Source: Variovorax ginsengisoli | GTDB taxonomy: Bacteria; Pseudomonadota; Gammaproteobacteria; Burkholderiales; Burkholderiaceae_C | Length of the DNA: 64,000 bases | Assembly: GCF_030811835.1 (NCBI RefSeq) | Contig: NZ_JAUSRO010000016.1 | Span: 1-64,000, forward strand | Reading direction: 5' to 3' | Part shown: positions 33,566-45,091 of the stretch, one piece after another | Layout: every line of letters begins with the position of its first letter | Numbering within the stretch: the first letter of the stretch is position 1 | Notes under the pieces: generated by a model | What the model was told of the DNA's origin: nothing | The model's database searches: none | What the model saw: only the letters and a program-made list of their open reading frames with translations | Program-made: the position numbers and the translations under genes

Positions 33566-34540
33566 ATGATCCGCAAACTGCTTCCCCTCCTGGCCCTGTC
33601 GGCGCTGGCCCTCGCGCCGGCGCTTGCACCTGCCCAAACCTATCCGGCCAAGCCGATCCGCGTGATCGTCCCGTTCCCGCCGGGCGGGGGCACCGACATC
33701 CTGGCGCGCATCGTCGGCACGCGCCTGAACGAAGCCAACAAGTGGACGGTCGTGATCGACAACAAGCCTGGCGCAGGTGGCACCATCGGCATCGCCGAGG
33801 CCGTGCGCATGCCGGCCAATGGCTATGAAATGGTCATGGGCCAGAAAGACAACCTGGCCGTGGCACCCTGGCTCTACAGCGGGCTGAGCTACGACCCCTC
33901 CAAGGACCTGACCGCGGTGGCGCTGGTGGCGGAGTCGCCCCTGGTGATCGTCACCGCCGCGAATTCACCATTCAAGACCATGGCCGACGTGATCGCCGCG
34001 GCCAAGGCGGCCCCCGACACCATCACCTATGGCAGCCCCGGCAATGGCACGACCACCCACCTGGTGGGCGAGATGTTCAAGATGGCCGCGGGCATCCGCA
34101 TCACCCATGTGCCCTACAAGGGCTCGAACCCGGCGGTGATCGACACGATCAGCGGCCAGGTCTCGATGATGGTGTCGTCCATTCCGTCGGCCATGTCGCA
34201 GGTCAAGTCGGGCAAATTGCGTGCGCTGGCAGTGACATCGGCGCGACGCAGCGCGAGCCTGCCGGATGTGCCGACTATTGCCGAATCCACCGCGCTCAAG
34301 GACTTCGACGTGAGCTCCTGGTATGGCCTGTTCATGCCGGCCCATGCACCCAAGGAAATGGTTCGCACCGTCAACGAGGCGGTGAATGCGCAACTCGCGC
34401 TGCCGGAAGTGAAGGCGTCCATCCTGGCCCAGGGCGCCGAGCCGCGCCCCATCTCGCCGGAGGCTTTCGCCACGCTGGTGAAGACCGACCATGCCAAGTG
34501 GAAGGGCATCGTGGCGGCGTCGGGCGCCAAGCTGGAGTGA
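33566..34540 (+). CDS. Bug/TctC-family tripartite tricarboxylate transporter binding protein
   Basis: A 324-aa periplasmic binding protein with a signal peptide (LLPLLALSALALAPALAPAQ). Family motifs are YPAKPIRVIVPFPPGGGTDILARI, DNKPGAGGTIGIAEA, GSPGNGTTTHLVGEMFK and HVPYKGSNPAVIDTISGQV. No TctA or TctB membrane subunits are nearby, the usual situation for the many orphan Bug proteins of Burkholderiales. The ligand (a carboxylate, probably) is unknown. It is followed by a T-poor hairpin (34544-34558) and converges with the peroxiredoxin gene. Confidence 0.9.
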   Translation: MIRKLLPLLALSALALAPALAPAQTYPAKPIRVIVPFPPGGGTDILARIVGTRLNEANKWTVVIDNKPGAGGTIGIAEAVRMPANGYEMVMGQKDNLAVAPWLYSGLSYDPSKDLTAVALVAESPLVIVTAANSPFKTMADVIAAAKAAPDTITYGSPGNGTTTHLVGEMFKMAAGIRITHVPYKGSNPAVIDTISGQVSMMVSSIPSAMSQVKSGKLRALAVTSARRSASLPDVPTIAESTALKDFDVSSWYGLFMPAHAPKEMVRTVNEAVNAQLALPEVKASILAQGAEPRPISPEAFATLVKTDHAKWKGIVAASGAKLE

Positions 34541-34576
34541 ACCGGGCCGCTGCGGCCCACAGATCTGGCCCAGCGC

Positions 34577-35131
34577 TTACTTGCGGGCCTGCGGCAGCGC
34601 CTTGACGGCCGCCAGAACCTTCTCCACATGCTTGAACGGGTTCAGGCTCTGGTAGTAGAAGGCCACGGCGCCGCTCGGCGCGATCACGTAGGAAATGCGG
34701 TTGGCGTAATCGGGGCGCGTCTGCATCAGGGCGTCGAATGACTTGCTGATCGCCTTGGTTTCGTCGGAGGCCACCGGGAACTTGCCCTGGCAGCTCTGCG
34801 CGGAGAATTTCGACAGCGTTTCCAAGTCATCGGTCGACACGCCGATCACGGTGGCGCCGAGCGCAGCGAACTGGTCGATGGCGTCGGCAAAGGCATGGGC
34901 CTCGATCGAGCAGCCGATCGAAAACGCGGCCGGAAAGAAGTAAAGCACCACGGGACCCTTGGCCAGCGCGGATTCGAGAGAATAGGTGAACGGCTTGCCG
35001 TCGAGCGCGGCCGGCGCACTGAACGCGGGGACTTTTTCGCCCACGTCGAGCGCCGCCAGCGCGGGCGTGGTTGCCGCCAGAGCGAGCATCATGGGCCACA
35101 CTGCCAGAATTCCATTCGCCCGCAGCTTCAT
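34577..35131 (-). CDS. Exported peroxiredoxin (AhpC/TSA, BCP/PrxQ-like)
   Basis: A 184-aa thioredoxin-fold peroxiredoxin with an N-terminal signal peptide ending near ATTPALAALD, so it probably works in the periplasm. The active site FFPAAFSIGCSIEA has the peroxidatic Cys74, with Ser in place of the usual Thr three residues before it. Cys114 in SAQSCQGKFPV may resolve the sulfenic acid. SDETKAISKSFDAL and RISYVIAPSGAVAFYY fit the BCP-like group. The ATG at 35131 begins MKLRANG, five residues inside the longest frame. It is divergent from the phospholipase D gene 21 bases away. Confidence 0.85.
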   Translation of the reverse strand: MKLRANGILAVWPMMLALAATTPALAALDVGEKVPAFSAPAALDGKPFTYSLESALAKGPVVLYFFPAAFSIGCSIEAHAFADAIDQFAALGATVIGVSTDDLETLSKFSAQSCQGKFPVASDETKAISKSFDALMQTRPDYANRISYVIAPSGAVAFYYQSLNPFKHVEKVLAAVKALPQARK

Positions 35132-35152
35132 GTCTTTCAACCTCATTCCAAG

Positions 35153-36760
35153 ATGACGCCGATCTTATTCCGACGCCTTGCTGCCTGCTGCGTGCGCTCG
35201 CGATGGACCCGCATGGGCGCGGGCCTGTGGCTGAGCCTCTGGCTGGCCGCCTGCGGGAGCCTGCCGGCCTTCAAGCAGATGCCCGAGACGCTGTCGCCGC
35301 CGGTCGATCCGACCACCGCGCTGGCCAGGGTGGTGGCAGCGTCCACGCCGCCTGGCGAATCATCGGGTTTCAGGCTGATGCCGCTGGGCGTGTATTCGCT
35401 CGACGCGCGCATCGAGCTGGCCCGGCGCGCGCAGCGCACGCTCGACGTCCAGTACTACGTGATCGCCAATGACGGTGCCGGCCGGTTGCTGCTGCGCGCG
35501 CTCAAGGAGGCCGCATTGCGCGGCGTGCGCGTGCGGCTGCTGGTCGACGATCTCTACACCGCCACCACGGACCGGCTGCTGAGGGCGCTGGCCGCTACGC
35601 CGAACATCGAGGTGCGGCTGTTCAACCCCTTCTGCTGCGCGCGTGAGAACATTGCAGGCCGCTTCATTGCTTCGGCCTTCGACATCCGGCGGCTCAACCA
35701 TCGCATGCACAACAAGCTCTTCATCGCCGATGGCGTGATGGCCGTGGCAGGCGGGCGCAACATCGCCGACGAATATTTCACGCTCAATACGGCGCAAAAC
35801 TTCATCGACATGGACGCGCTGGTGGTGGGGCAGGTGCTCGGCCCGCTCGGCGCGATCTTCGATGACTACTGGAACAGCGAGGAGGTCTACCCCATCGCCG
35901 CCATCGTCGAGCCGCACGGCGGGCGCCCCTTCATGGCGGCGGAGTTCGACGAATGGGTCGGCATGGCCGGGCCGCCGCCGCGCGTGGTCCTGCCGCCCAC
36001 CGACGTGCTGGGTTACGGCCCGATTGGCGAGGAGCTCGATGCCGGGCGCATCGGCCTGCTCTGGGGCGATGCGAGTGCCGTGGCCGACCCGCCGGCCAAG
36101 CTGCGTTCGCTGACGCCCGAGCAGGCGCTGGCCACCAGCGTGACCATGCGGTTCTGGACCCAGTTGCTCATGGCGCAGCACGAAGTGGTGCTGACCTCTC
36201 CCTATCTCGTGCCGGGCGACAACGGCATGAAGGCGTTCGAGGATCTGCGCCGGCGCCAGGTCGAGGTGACGCTCCTGACCAATTCGCTGGCCGCCAATGA
36301 CGAGCCTTTGGTGCACAGCGGCTACGCGCGCTACCGCGAGCGCCTGCTCAAGGCAGGCATCGACGTCTATGAGCTCAGCCCGGCGCGCACCACGCGCAGC
36401 CAGCGACTGGGCGTGTTCGGCAGCTCGCTCGGGCGCCTGCATGCCAAGACGGCAGTGGTCGACCGCAAGACCATGTTCATCGGCTCGGTCAATCTCGATC
36501 CGCGCTCGGCCACGCAGAACACCGAACTGGGCATCGCCGTGCACAGCCCGCAGCTTGCGCGAGAGATGCTGCGCATCATCAACATCAGCAAGCTGGAGAG
36601 CGCCTACCGCGTGCGGCTGTCGGAGTCGGGCGGCCGGCTCGAATGGCTGAGCATGGACGACGACAAGGAAATCATCCTCTACACCGAGCCCGAGTCGACC
36701 TGGCTGCAGCGCCTGAAGATCAACCTGCTCGGGCCGCTGGTGCCCGAAGAGCTGCTGTAG
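35153..36760 (+). CDS. Phospholipase D family lipoprotein (cardiolipin synthase C-like)
   Basis: A 535-aa protein with two PLD catalytic motifs: HNKLFIADGVMAVAGGRN and HAKTAVVDRKTMFIGSVNLDPRS, each an HxK-x4-D. The N-terminus has a signal ending in LWLAACGS, so it is probably lipidated. The family resembles ClsC of enterobacteria, which makes cardiolipin from phosphatidylglycerol and phosphatidylethanolamine, although lipid hydrolysis is also possible. The start at MTPILFRRL was chosen because it gives the signal peptide; the longer frame upstream is antisense to the peroxiredoxin gene. Confidence 0.88.
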   Translation: MTPILFRRLAACCVRSRWTRMGAGLWLSLWLAACGSLPAFKQMPETLSPPVDPTTALARVVAASTPPGESSGFRLMPLGVYSLDARIELARRAQRTLDVQYYVIANDGAGRLLLRALKEAALRGVRVRLLVDDLYTATTDRLLRALAATPNIEVRLFNPFCCARENIAGRFIASAFDIRRLNHRMHNKLFIADGVMAVAGGRNIADEYFTLNTAQNFIDMDALVVGQVLGPLGAIFDDYWNSEEVYPIAAIVEPHGGRPFMAAEFDEWVGMAGPPPRVVLPPTDVLGYGPIGEELDAGRIGLLWGDASAVADPPAKLRSLTPEQALATSVTMRFWTQLLMAQHEVVLTSPYLVPGDNGMKAFEDLRRRQVEVTLLTNSLAANDEPLVHSGYARYRERLLKAGIDVYELSPARTTRSQRLGVFGSSLGRLHAKTAVVDRKTMFIGSVNLDPRSATQNTELGIAVHSPQLAREMLRIINISKLESAYRVRLSESGGRLEWLSMDDDKEIILYTEPESTWLQRLKINLLGPLVPEELL

Positions 36761-36781
36761 CGTTGCTTCGGCCCGTGTGGC

Positions 36782-38851
<2,070 letters not shown>

Positions 38852-39102
38852 GCCGTTCATCTCCATTTCGTTCGTTGTGACTTGTGGAGACGAAAGCACG
38901 GCCCGGTGCGCAACGCGTACGGGACCTTGCTTCCGCCGCGTTGCTTCCTCGAAGCCCGCTGCGCGAACGCATGGACCCGATTGGCCAACCACGGCAATTT
39001 ACGCCCAAATGTCGTGCTTGGGGTGACCGGGACCGTCATGGAAAGTAAAATTCGGGTTTGTCCGCCCCCTTTCTTCAATTCACCTCTACTTAGAAAAAGA
39101 CC

Positions 39103-39630
39103 ATGTCCTTCGACAAAGTTTCCCCCGGCAAAAACGTTCCCGAAGCATTCAACGTGGTCATCGAGATCCCGATGAATTCCGATCCGATCAAGTACGAAGT
39201 GGACAAGGAATCGGGTGCGCTCTTCGTGGATCGCTTCATGACCACCGCCATGTACTACCCGGCGAACTACGGCTATGTGCCGCAGACGCTCAGCGGCGAC
39301 GGCGACCCGGTCGACGTGCTTGTGATCGCCCCGTACCCGCTGCTGCCCGGCGTGGTCGTACCCTGCCGCCCGCTGGGTATCCTGATGATGGAAGACGAAG
39401 CCGGCGTCGACGGCAAGGTGTTGGCCGTGCCTACCACCAAGGTACTTCCGATCTACAGCCACTGGAATTCGATCGATGACGTGAACCCGATGCGCCTGAA
39501 GGCCATCAGCCACTTCTTCGAACATTACAAGGACCTGGAAGCCGGCAAGTGGGTCAAGGTGCTGGGCTGGGAAGGCATCGAGGCGGCCAAGAAGGAAGTG
39601 CTCGACGGCATCGCGAATTACGCCAAGTAA
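39103..39630 (+). CDS. ppa: Inorganic pyrophosphatase (soluble, family I)
   Basis: A 175-aa family I pyrophosphatase. The metal-binding signature DGDPVDVLVI has the three conserved Asp residues, KYEVDKESGALFVDRFMTTAMYYPANYGYVPQTL is the substrate region, and DEAGVDGKVLAVP follows. It recycles cytoplasmic pyrophosphate. It is transcribed away from hppA; the 236-base gap is promoter space with an AT-rich patch near 39045-39060. A 7-bp hairpin (39652-39669) lies at its convergent junction with the YitT gene. Confidence 0.95.
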   Translation: MSFDKVSPGKNVPEAFNVVIEIPMNSDPIKYEVDKESGALFVDRFMTTAMYYPANYGYVPQTLSGDGDPVDVLVIAPYPLLPGVVVPCRPLGILMMEDEAGVDGKVLAVPTTKVLPIYSHWNSIDDVNPMRLKAISHFFEHYKDLEAGKWVKVLGWEGIEAAKKEVLDGIANYAK

Positions 39631-39668
39631 TCACGGGTCACTGGCGCGAATATCCGCCTGCTGGCGGA

Positions 39669-40328
39669 TCAAATGCCCAGGTAGCGACCTGGGCGGTGAT
39701 TGATCGCAAGCACGATATTCAGCGCGATCGCGCCAATGACCGAACAGACCACACGCATCGGCTCGATGGCGAACAGAGCCATCAGCACGATCGTGCAGTC
39801 GATGCTCATCTGCACCTTGCCTGCGCGCCAGCCGTAGCGGTCCTGCAGCCAGAGCGCCAGCACGCCGAAGCCGCCCAGGCTGCATTTGTGGCGAAACAGG
39901 ATGAGGAAACCGGTCCCTGTGATGAGCCCGCCCGCCACGGCGGCATACAGCGGTGCCAGCGAGGCAAACGCCAGGAAGTGGGACTGCAACGTGGTCAGCG
40001 CGGACAGCAGCGCCACGGCAATGAAGGTCTTCACTGTGAACGCAATGCCCAGCTTGCGCAGCGCGAGCCAGTAGAAGGGCAGGTTGAGCACGAAGAACAC
40101 CGGCCCGAAGCCGACACCCGTCAGGTAGTGCGCCAGAAAGGCAATGCCCGCCGTGCCACCGGTCAGCAGGCCCGCACCGGTGAAGAAGGCCACGCCGACC
40201 GAAATGAGCAGCGTCCCGCTGCACAGCGCCAGCGCGTCTTCGGTGCGGCTGTGCTTGTGCGCAGCCGCCACCTCGTCGGCTGGCCAGGCGTCGGAGATCG
40301 GGATGTCGTCGTGCGCGGATTCGCTCAT
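39669..40328 (-). CDS. YitT-family membrane protein
   Basis: A 219-aa protein with five or six transmembrane helices of the YitT/DUF161 class. AGLLTGGTAGIAFLAHYLTGVGFGPVFFVLNLPFYWLA is the family hallmark near residues 52-89, with GGLITGTGFLILFRHKCSLGGFGVLALWLQDR later. The short C-terminal cytoplasmic domain of longer family members is absent. Function unknown. It is 9 bases after the Bug-protein gene on the same strand and could be co-transcribed with it. Confidence 0.85.
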   Translation of the reverse strand: MSESAHDDIPISDAWPADEVAAAHKHSRTEDALALCSGTLLISVGVAFFTGAGLLTGGTAGIAFLAHYLTGVGFGPVFFVLNLPFYWLALRKLGIAFTVKTFIAVALLSALTTLQSHFLAFASLAPLYAAVAGGLITGTGFLILFRHKCSLGGFGVLALWLQDRYGWRAGKVQMSIDCTIVLMALFAIEPMRVVCSVIGAIALNIVLAINHRPGRYLGI

Positions 40329-40337
40329 TGCGAGAGC

Positions 40338-41327
40338 TTATTCGGGCTGGATGCCCGCACGGTGCGCCAGCGCAAGGTAGCGCGAGATTTCCTGCTCCAT
40401 CTGCGTGCGGAACGCCACGCTGCCGATGGCCACTGGCTCCATGCCCTGTGCGCGCAACTGCGCTTGCAGGGCCGGGTCGGCCATGGTGGCCATCACGTCG
40501 TGTTGCAGGCGTGCGAGCACCGCAGCGGGCGTGCGCGCCGGGGCGGCAAAGCCATACCAGGCATCGAACGTGGCTGCGGGCAGCTTGAGTTCGGCCATGG
40601 TCGGCACATCGGGCAACAGGCTCGCTCGCGTTGGGCCCACGATGCCCAAGGCCCGCAGCTTGCCGGACTTCACATGCGGGGCCACGCTGGCCACGGTGTC
40701 GATCCCCATCTCGATCTCGCCGCCGATCACGGCCATGGTGCTCTGGCTGCTGCCCTTGTAGGGCACATCCTGGAGCTGCACGCCCGCGGCGAGTGCAAAC
40801 AGTTCCCCCGCCAGGTGCGGACCGGACCCGCTGCCGAACGTGGCGTAGCGCACGCTCTTGGGCGTGGCCTTGGCTGCGGCGATCAGTTCGTTGATGTTCT
40901 TCCAGGGCGAGCTGCCATTGACCACCAGCACCAGTGGGGTGCGTGCGACGATGGCGATGGGGGCGAGGTCTTTCATCGGGTCATACGGCAGCTTGGCACG
41001 CAGGGCCGGGTTCACGGTGTAGCTGGTCGAGCCCGACAGCAGCAGCGTGTAGCCGTCGGGCGCCGCCTTGGCGACGGCATCGGTGCCGATGATGGTCGAC
41101 GCTCCTGGCTTGTTGTCGATGACCACCGGCTGCTTGAACTGGGCGGCCAGCTTCACGCCCATGGCGCGCGCCACGATGTCGGTACCGCCGCCGGGCGGAA
41201 AAGGCACGACGAGTCGCACGGGTTTGGTGGGCCATGCGTCCTGGGCGAACGCGGCGCCGGATGCGGTGACGACGGCCAGGGCCGTGAAGGCGAGGGCGGG
41301 CAGGCAGCGAAGGGCGATGTGTTTCAT
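40338..41327 (-). CDS. Bug/TctC-family tripartite tricarboxylate transporter binding protein
   Basis: A 329-aa periplasmic binding protein, second in the window. The signal peptide ends at ASGAAFAQDA. Motifs include WPTKPVRLVVPFPPGGGTDIVARAM, DNKPGASTIIGTDAVAKA and GSGSGPHLAGELFALAAGVQ. It lies 97 bases after an M20 peptidase gene on the same strand with a LysR regulator upstream, so it may feed a peptide-like or N-acyl substrate to that enzyme. No membrane subunits are nearby. Confidence 0.9.
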   Translation of the reverse strand: MKHIALRCLPALAFTALAVVTASGAAFAQDAWPTKPVRLVVPFPPGGGTDIVARAMGVKLAAQFKQPVVIDNKPGASTIIGTDAVAKAAPDGYTLLLSGSTSYTVNPALRAKLPYDPMKDLAPIAIVARTPLVLVVNGSSPWKNINELIAAAKATPKSVRYATFGSGSGPHLAGELFALAAGVQLQDVPYKGSSQSTMAVIGGEIEMGIDTVASVAPHVKSGKLRALGIVGPTRASLLPDVPTMAELKLPAATFDAWYGFAAPARTPAAVLARLQHDVMATMADPALQAQLRAQGMEPVAIGSVAFRTQMEQEISRYLALAHRAGIQPE

Positions 41328-41424
41328 GGTTTTTTTGCGTGCGGTCTGGGTTGTTTGATGGCGTGTCGGCGGTGTGTCGGCGATGCAAGGGGGGCGCAGC
41401 GGGCCGCCGTGTGGCACGGCGTGC

Positions 41425-42843
41425 TCAGGCATGCGCAGCGTTCAATGCGCCTGCTGTCCAGGGAGCCTCTGTGTGCTCACCCAGGTCCCAGTAAAGACCG
41501 GCCATGATCTGCAGGCCCTCGCGGGCCAGCGGAGCCAGAAGATGTTCATTGGGCGCGTGCTGCGCGCAGGCCGGATAGGAATGCGGTACCCACAGCGTGG
41601 GCAGCCCCAGCAGGTCTGCGAAGACGTCGTTGGGCAGCGAACCGGCCAGATTGGGCAGCAGGTCGGGCCGTTGGCCGGCGCTGCGTTCGATGGAATCCTG
41701 TGCCCAGTCCACCCAGGGGTTGCCGAGGTCCAGGCGCGTGGCGGCTCCCGTGAGCGTGAGGGCGACCTCGACCTGTTCGAAGCCGTGCGCGTCCAGGTGC
41801 GCGCGCACGATGGCCTCGAGTTCCTTCCAACGCGTGCCCACCACGAAACGCAACTGGCAGTGTGCAACCGCCTCGCCGGGAATGGCGTTGACGGGCCGCT
41901 GCGCATTGCCGGCGCCCAGTGCGAGTACCTCGATGGTGTTCCATGCCATCAGCCGTTCGGCCGCGTTCAGGCCGGGCTCGCCCCAGTCGGCATCGAGCGC
42001 CGGGTCGTCGGCTCCCCCGCCGATGGCAATGGGGGCAAGCGCCGCGCGCACGGTGTCGGTGACCGGCGGCGGAAGAAGGCCTTCGACGCGGATGCGGCCT
42101 CGCGCGTCGACCAGGCTGGCCACCGCGTGGCTGAGTACCGTGCCCGGATTGGCCAGCACGCCGCCCCAATTGCCGGAGTGGTAGCCGCGCGAACGGCTTT
42201 TCAGGCGCAGGCTGAAGTTGACGGCGCCCCGCGAACCCAGGAAGAGCGTGGGCCGGCTGGCGCTCACGCGCGGGCCATCGCAGGCGATGAAGAGGTCCGC
42301 GCGCAGCTTGTCGCGCTGCTGTTCGCATACTGCGTGCAGGCCGGGCGACGCCGCCTCTTCACCCATCTCGATGAGCACCGTCATGTTGTAGCCGAGCCGG
42401 CCATCGCGCGCACCGATGACGGCGGCCAGCGCGCCCAGGTTGACCGTGTGCTGGCCCTTGTTGTCGGCCGTGCCGCGGCCGTACCAGCGCTCGCCCTCGA
42501 CGCTGAGCGTCCAGGGCGCGAGGCCTTCCCGCCAGTGCGCGTCCTGGCCGCTCACCACGTCGCCGTGGCCGTAGGTCAGGACCGTCGGGAGGGCCGGGTC
42601 CTCGGTGCGCCGCGCAATCAGGAAAGGTCCACCCCCTTCGACCGGGTTCGCGATGACGTCGCATTCGAAGCCCATGGCCGTCAGGGGGGGAATCAATTCG
42701 CTCTGGAGGTAGGCACCCAGCGCCGGCGTTGCCGCACCGGTGTCGCTTTCGGTGCGAAAAGCGACGCGGCGCTGCAGGTCGGTGAAGAAATGGCCGTCGT
42801 CGAAGTAGCGGGCGGCGGCGGCCAAGCTGTCGGTTCGTTGCAT
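41425..42843 (-). CDS. M20-family metallopeptidase
   Basis: A 472-aa zinc peptidase/deacylase of the M20 family (dipeptidase/carboxypeptidase group). The metal and catalytic residues are in LTYGHGDVVSGQ, GRGTADNKGQHTVNLGAL and VLIEMGEEAASPGL; the dimerisation domain contains NWGGVLANPGTVLSHAVASLVD. Substrate may be a dipeptide, acylated amino acid or carbamoyl compound. The ATG at 42843 follows a clear SD (AAGGAG), which decides against the longer reading. It is divergent from a LysR gene, its probable regulator. Confidence 0.9.
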   Translation of the reverse strand: MQRTDSLAAAARYFDDGHFFTDLQRRVAFRTESDTGAATPALGAYLQSELIPPLTAMGFECDVIANPVEGGGPFLIARRTEDPALPTVLTYGHGDVVSGQDAHWREGLAPWTLSVEGERWYGRGTADNKGQHTVNLGALAAVIGARDGRLGYNMTVLIEMGEEAASPGLHAVCEQQRDKLRADLFIACDGPRVSASRPTLFLGSRGAVNFSLRLKSRSRGYHSGNWGGVLANPGTVLSHAVASLVDARGRIRVEGLLPPPVTDTVRAALAPIAIGGGADDPALDADWGEPGLNAAERLMAWNTIEVLALGAGNAQRPVNAIPGEAVAHCQLRFVVGTRWKELEAIVRAHLDAHGFEQVEVALTLTGAATRLDLGNPWVDWAQDSIERSAGQRPDLLPNLAGSLPNDVFADLLGLPTLWVPHSYPACAQHAPNEHLLAPLAREGLQIMAGLYWDLGEHTEAPWTAGALNAAHA

Positions 42844-42957
42844 GAAGTGCTCCTTGTGCGGGGGATGCATGCAAGTAGAAAGCCCGTTCTGCGTTGCCAC
42901 TACCACCGTATTGGCAAGCTACCATTGCTTTTGAAGCAATAGCCAAAGGACGGTTCG

Positions 42958-43911
42958 ATGACCCCCGTACTGAGCATTCCAATGCGCCACTTCCTCGAGG
43001 TGGCGCGCAGTGGTTCGGTCAACCAGGCTGCCGCACGCCTTTATGTGGCGGCGTCGGCGGTCAGCCGCCAGATCGTGAAACTGGAAGAAAGCCTGGGCAC
43101 CGCGCTGTTCGAGCGCCGTCCGCGCGGCATGGTCCTCACGCCGGCAGGCGAGCGCCTGGCTGCGCACCTGCGGCACACGGTGCTCGACAGCGAACAGGTG
43201 ATCGAACAGGTGCGTGACCTCGGCGGCCAGCGCGCGGGCCGCATCCGTGTGGCCGTGACAGAGGGTTTCGCCGGCAACCTGATGCCGCATGCGATGCGCG
43301 AATTCCAGGCGCTGCACGACCACAGCCGCTTCGAGCTGCATGTGGGCGCACCGTCCGAAGTCAGTGCATTGCTCGCGCGTGCGGAGGCAGACATCGGGCT
43401 GAAATACGTGGTGGCGCCCGAAACGGGCCTGCAGGTGGCGCATTCGGTGGTCGCGCCTGTCTATGCCGCCATGTCGCCTGCGCACCCGCTCGCGCGGCAG
43501 CGGGTGGTGCAGGTGTCTGACGTGGTGCGCTATCCGCTGGTGGTGGGCAGCCGTGGCGTGACAACCACGCGCCAGCTCTTCGACTTGGCGTGCAGCGAGC
43601 AGGGCCTGCAGTACCAGGCGAACTTCGTGAGCAACTTCTCGGCGGCGCTGCTGCCGCTCATGCGCACGCCCGACATCCTGTTGGCGGGCCTGCACACGCT
43701 GGCGCACCTGATCAATGCGGGCACGCTCGTGGCCAGGCCCTTTGCCGAAGTGCAGTTGCAGCAACGGCGCCTGCAGGTGTTGCAGCTGGAGGGGCGCACG
43801 CTGCCGGTGCTCGCCCAGTCCTTTGTCGAGCATCTGTTGGGCGTGCTCACGCTGACCGGGCGCCGCCGGCTCGGGCGGGCGCGGCAAGGCGCAATCAGTC
43901 CGCTGCCTTGA
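42958..43911 (+). CDS. LysR-family transcriptional regulator
   Basis: A 317-aa LysR protein. The N-terminal helix-turn-helix is MRHFLEVARSGSVNQAAARLYVAASAVSRQIVKLEESLGTALFERR split over residues 8-53; the ligand-binding domain starts near 90 with GRIRVAVTEGF. It is divergent from the M20 peptidase and Bug-protein genes and probably controls them. The 114-base gap contains an ATTGGC/GCCAAT-type patch near 42908-42935 and AGCAATAGCC. It overlaps the convergent FemAB-like gene by 17 bases at the 3' ends. Confidence 0.9.
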   Translation: MTPVLSIPMRHFLEVARSGSVNQAAARLYVAASAVSRQIVKLEESLGTALFERRPRGMVLTPAGERLAAHLRHTVLDSEQVIEQVRDLGGQRAGRIRVAVTEGFAGNLMPHAMREFQALHDHSRFELHVGAPSEVSALLARAEADIGLKYVVAPETGLQVAHSVVAPVYAAMSPAHPLARQRVVQVSDVVRYPLVVGSRGVTTTRQLFDLACSEQGLQYQANFVSNFSAALLPLMRTPDILLAGLHTLAHLINAGTLVARPFAEVQLQQRRLQVLQLEGRTLPVLAQSFVEHLLGVLTLTGRRRLGRARQGAISPLP

Positions 43912-45091
43912 ACGGACTGCGTTCGCCCAGGTGGTCGATGTAGTTCTCGATGCCGGCGCCTTCGCGTTCGAGAAAGCGCTCGACGGCATCGGCAAAGTCC
44001 GGGTGTGCCAGCCAGTGGGCGCTGGTGGTCCGGACCGGCATCAAGGCGCGCGCCATCTTGTGCTCGCCCTGAGCGCCGCCCTCGAAACGCTGCACGCCGT
44101 GCGCAATGCACCACTGCAGGGGCTGGTAGTAGCAGGCCTCGAAATGCAGGCAGTCGACGCGCTCGAGCGCGCCCCAGTAGCGGCCGTAGGCCACGAGCGG
44201 GCGGGCCGTGTTGTCGCGTCCATCCGCGGCGCCTGGGGCGTCCGGGTCGCTCGCCGACAGCGCGATCAGGCTGGCCGCGATCGGCCGGCCCTCGCGTTCG
44301 GCAACGAAGAGCAGCCAGGCGTCCGGCAAGGTCGCTGCCATGCGGTGGAAGAAGTCGCGGCTCAGGTAGGGTGCATTGCCGTGTTCGCGGTAAGTGCGCG
44401 CATAGCAGCGATAGAAGAAATCCCAGTCGGAGTCCGTGATTTCGGCGCCGCGCGACCAGCGGAAGGTCACGCCCGCATCGGCCACCTTGCGGCGTTCCTG
44501 GCGGATCTTCTTGCGCTTTTCCTGGGCGAGGCTGGCCAAAAAGGCATCGAAGTCCGCATCCTGGCGGTTGGTCCAGTGGAACTGGACGGTGTGGCGCAGC
44601 ATCAAGCCTGCGTCCTTGCAGGCGGCGATGTCCTCGTCTGCACCGAACAGCAGGTGCAGCGATGACAAACCGGCCTGCTCGCACCACTGGATCAGCCCCT
44701 GCACCAGCAACGCCCTGCTGGGCGCGTCACGGGCCAGCAGGCGGCTGCCCGGCACGGGCGTGAAAGGCACTGCGACCAGCGCCTTGGGATAGTAGGCGAG
44801 TCCGTGCTCTTCGTAGGCGTTGGCCCAGGCCCAGTCGAACACATACTCGCCGTAGGAGTGGTCCTTGAGGTAGAGCGGGCAGGCTGCCAGCAACGTTGCG
44901 TCTCGCCACAGCGAGGCGAACTGGGCGGTCCAGCCGTTGGCGGGGGTGGCACTGCCACTGTCCTGCAGTGCCACGAGGTACTCGTGGCGCATGAAGGGGC
45001 TGGGCGCCGCCTGCCGGGCAAGCAGGTCGTTCCAGGCCGTGGCGTCGATCTCGGACGGATGGGCGTGAATGCGCAGGACGGGAGAGGTCAC
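43895..45091 (-). CDS. FemAB-like acyltransferase (peptidoglycan biosynthesis/recognition family)
   Basis: A 398-aa protein of the proteobacterial family often called peptidogalycan biosynthesis/recognition (DUF482), a relative of FemAB/GNAT acyltransferases. Typical are SPFMRHEYLVALQDSGSA, PLYLKDHSYGEYVFDWAWANAYEEHG, FYRCYARTYREHGNAPYLSRDFF and FEGGAQGEHKMARALMPV. Substrate is unknown. It starts at GTG 45091, which overlaps the EamA stop (GTGA); there is no ATG that would give the family N-terminus. The much longer frame reads through the EamA gene. Confidence 0.85.
   Translation of the reverse strand: MTSPVLRIHAHPSEIDATAWNDLLARQAAPSPFMRHEYLVALQDSGSATPANGWTAQFASLWRDATLLAACPLYLKDHSYGEYVFDWAWANAYEEHGLAYYPKALVAVPFTPVPGSRLLARDAPSRALLVQGLIQWCEQAGLSSLHLLFGADEDIAACKDAGLMLRHTVQFHWTNRQDADFDAFLASLAQEKRKKIRQERRKVADAGVTFRWSRGAEITDSDWDFFYRCYARTYREHGNAPYLSRDFFHRMAATLPDAWLLFVAEREGRPIAASLIALSASDPDAPGAADGRDNTARPLVAYGRYWGALERVDCLHFEACYYQPLQWCIAHGVQRFEGGAQGEHKMARALMPVRTTSAHWLAHPDFADAVERFLEREGAGIENYIDHLGERSPFKAAD

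Noticed and set aside
34544..34558. Hairpin GGGCCG/CGGCCC after the Bug-protein gene as a terminator
   Set aside because: Six-bp stem with three-base loop but no following T-run.
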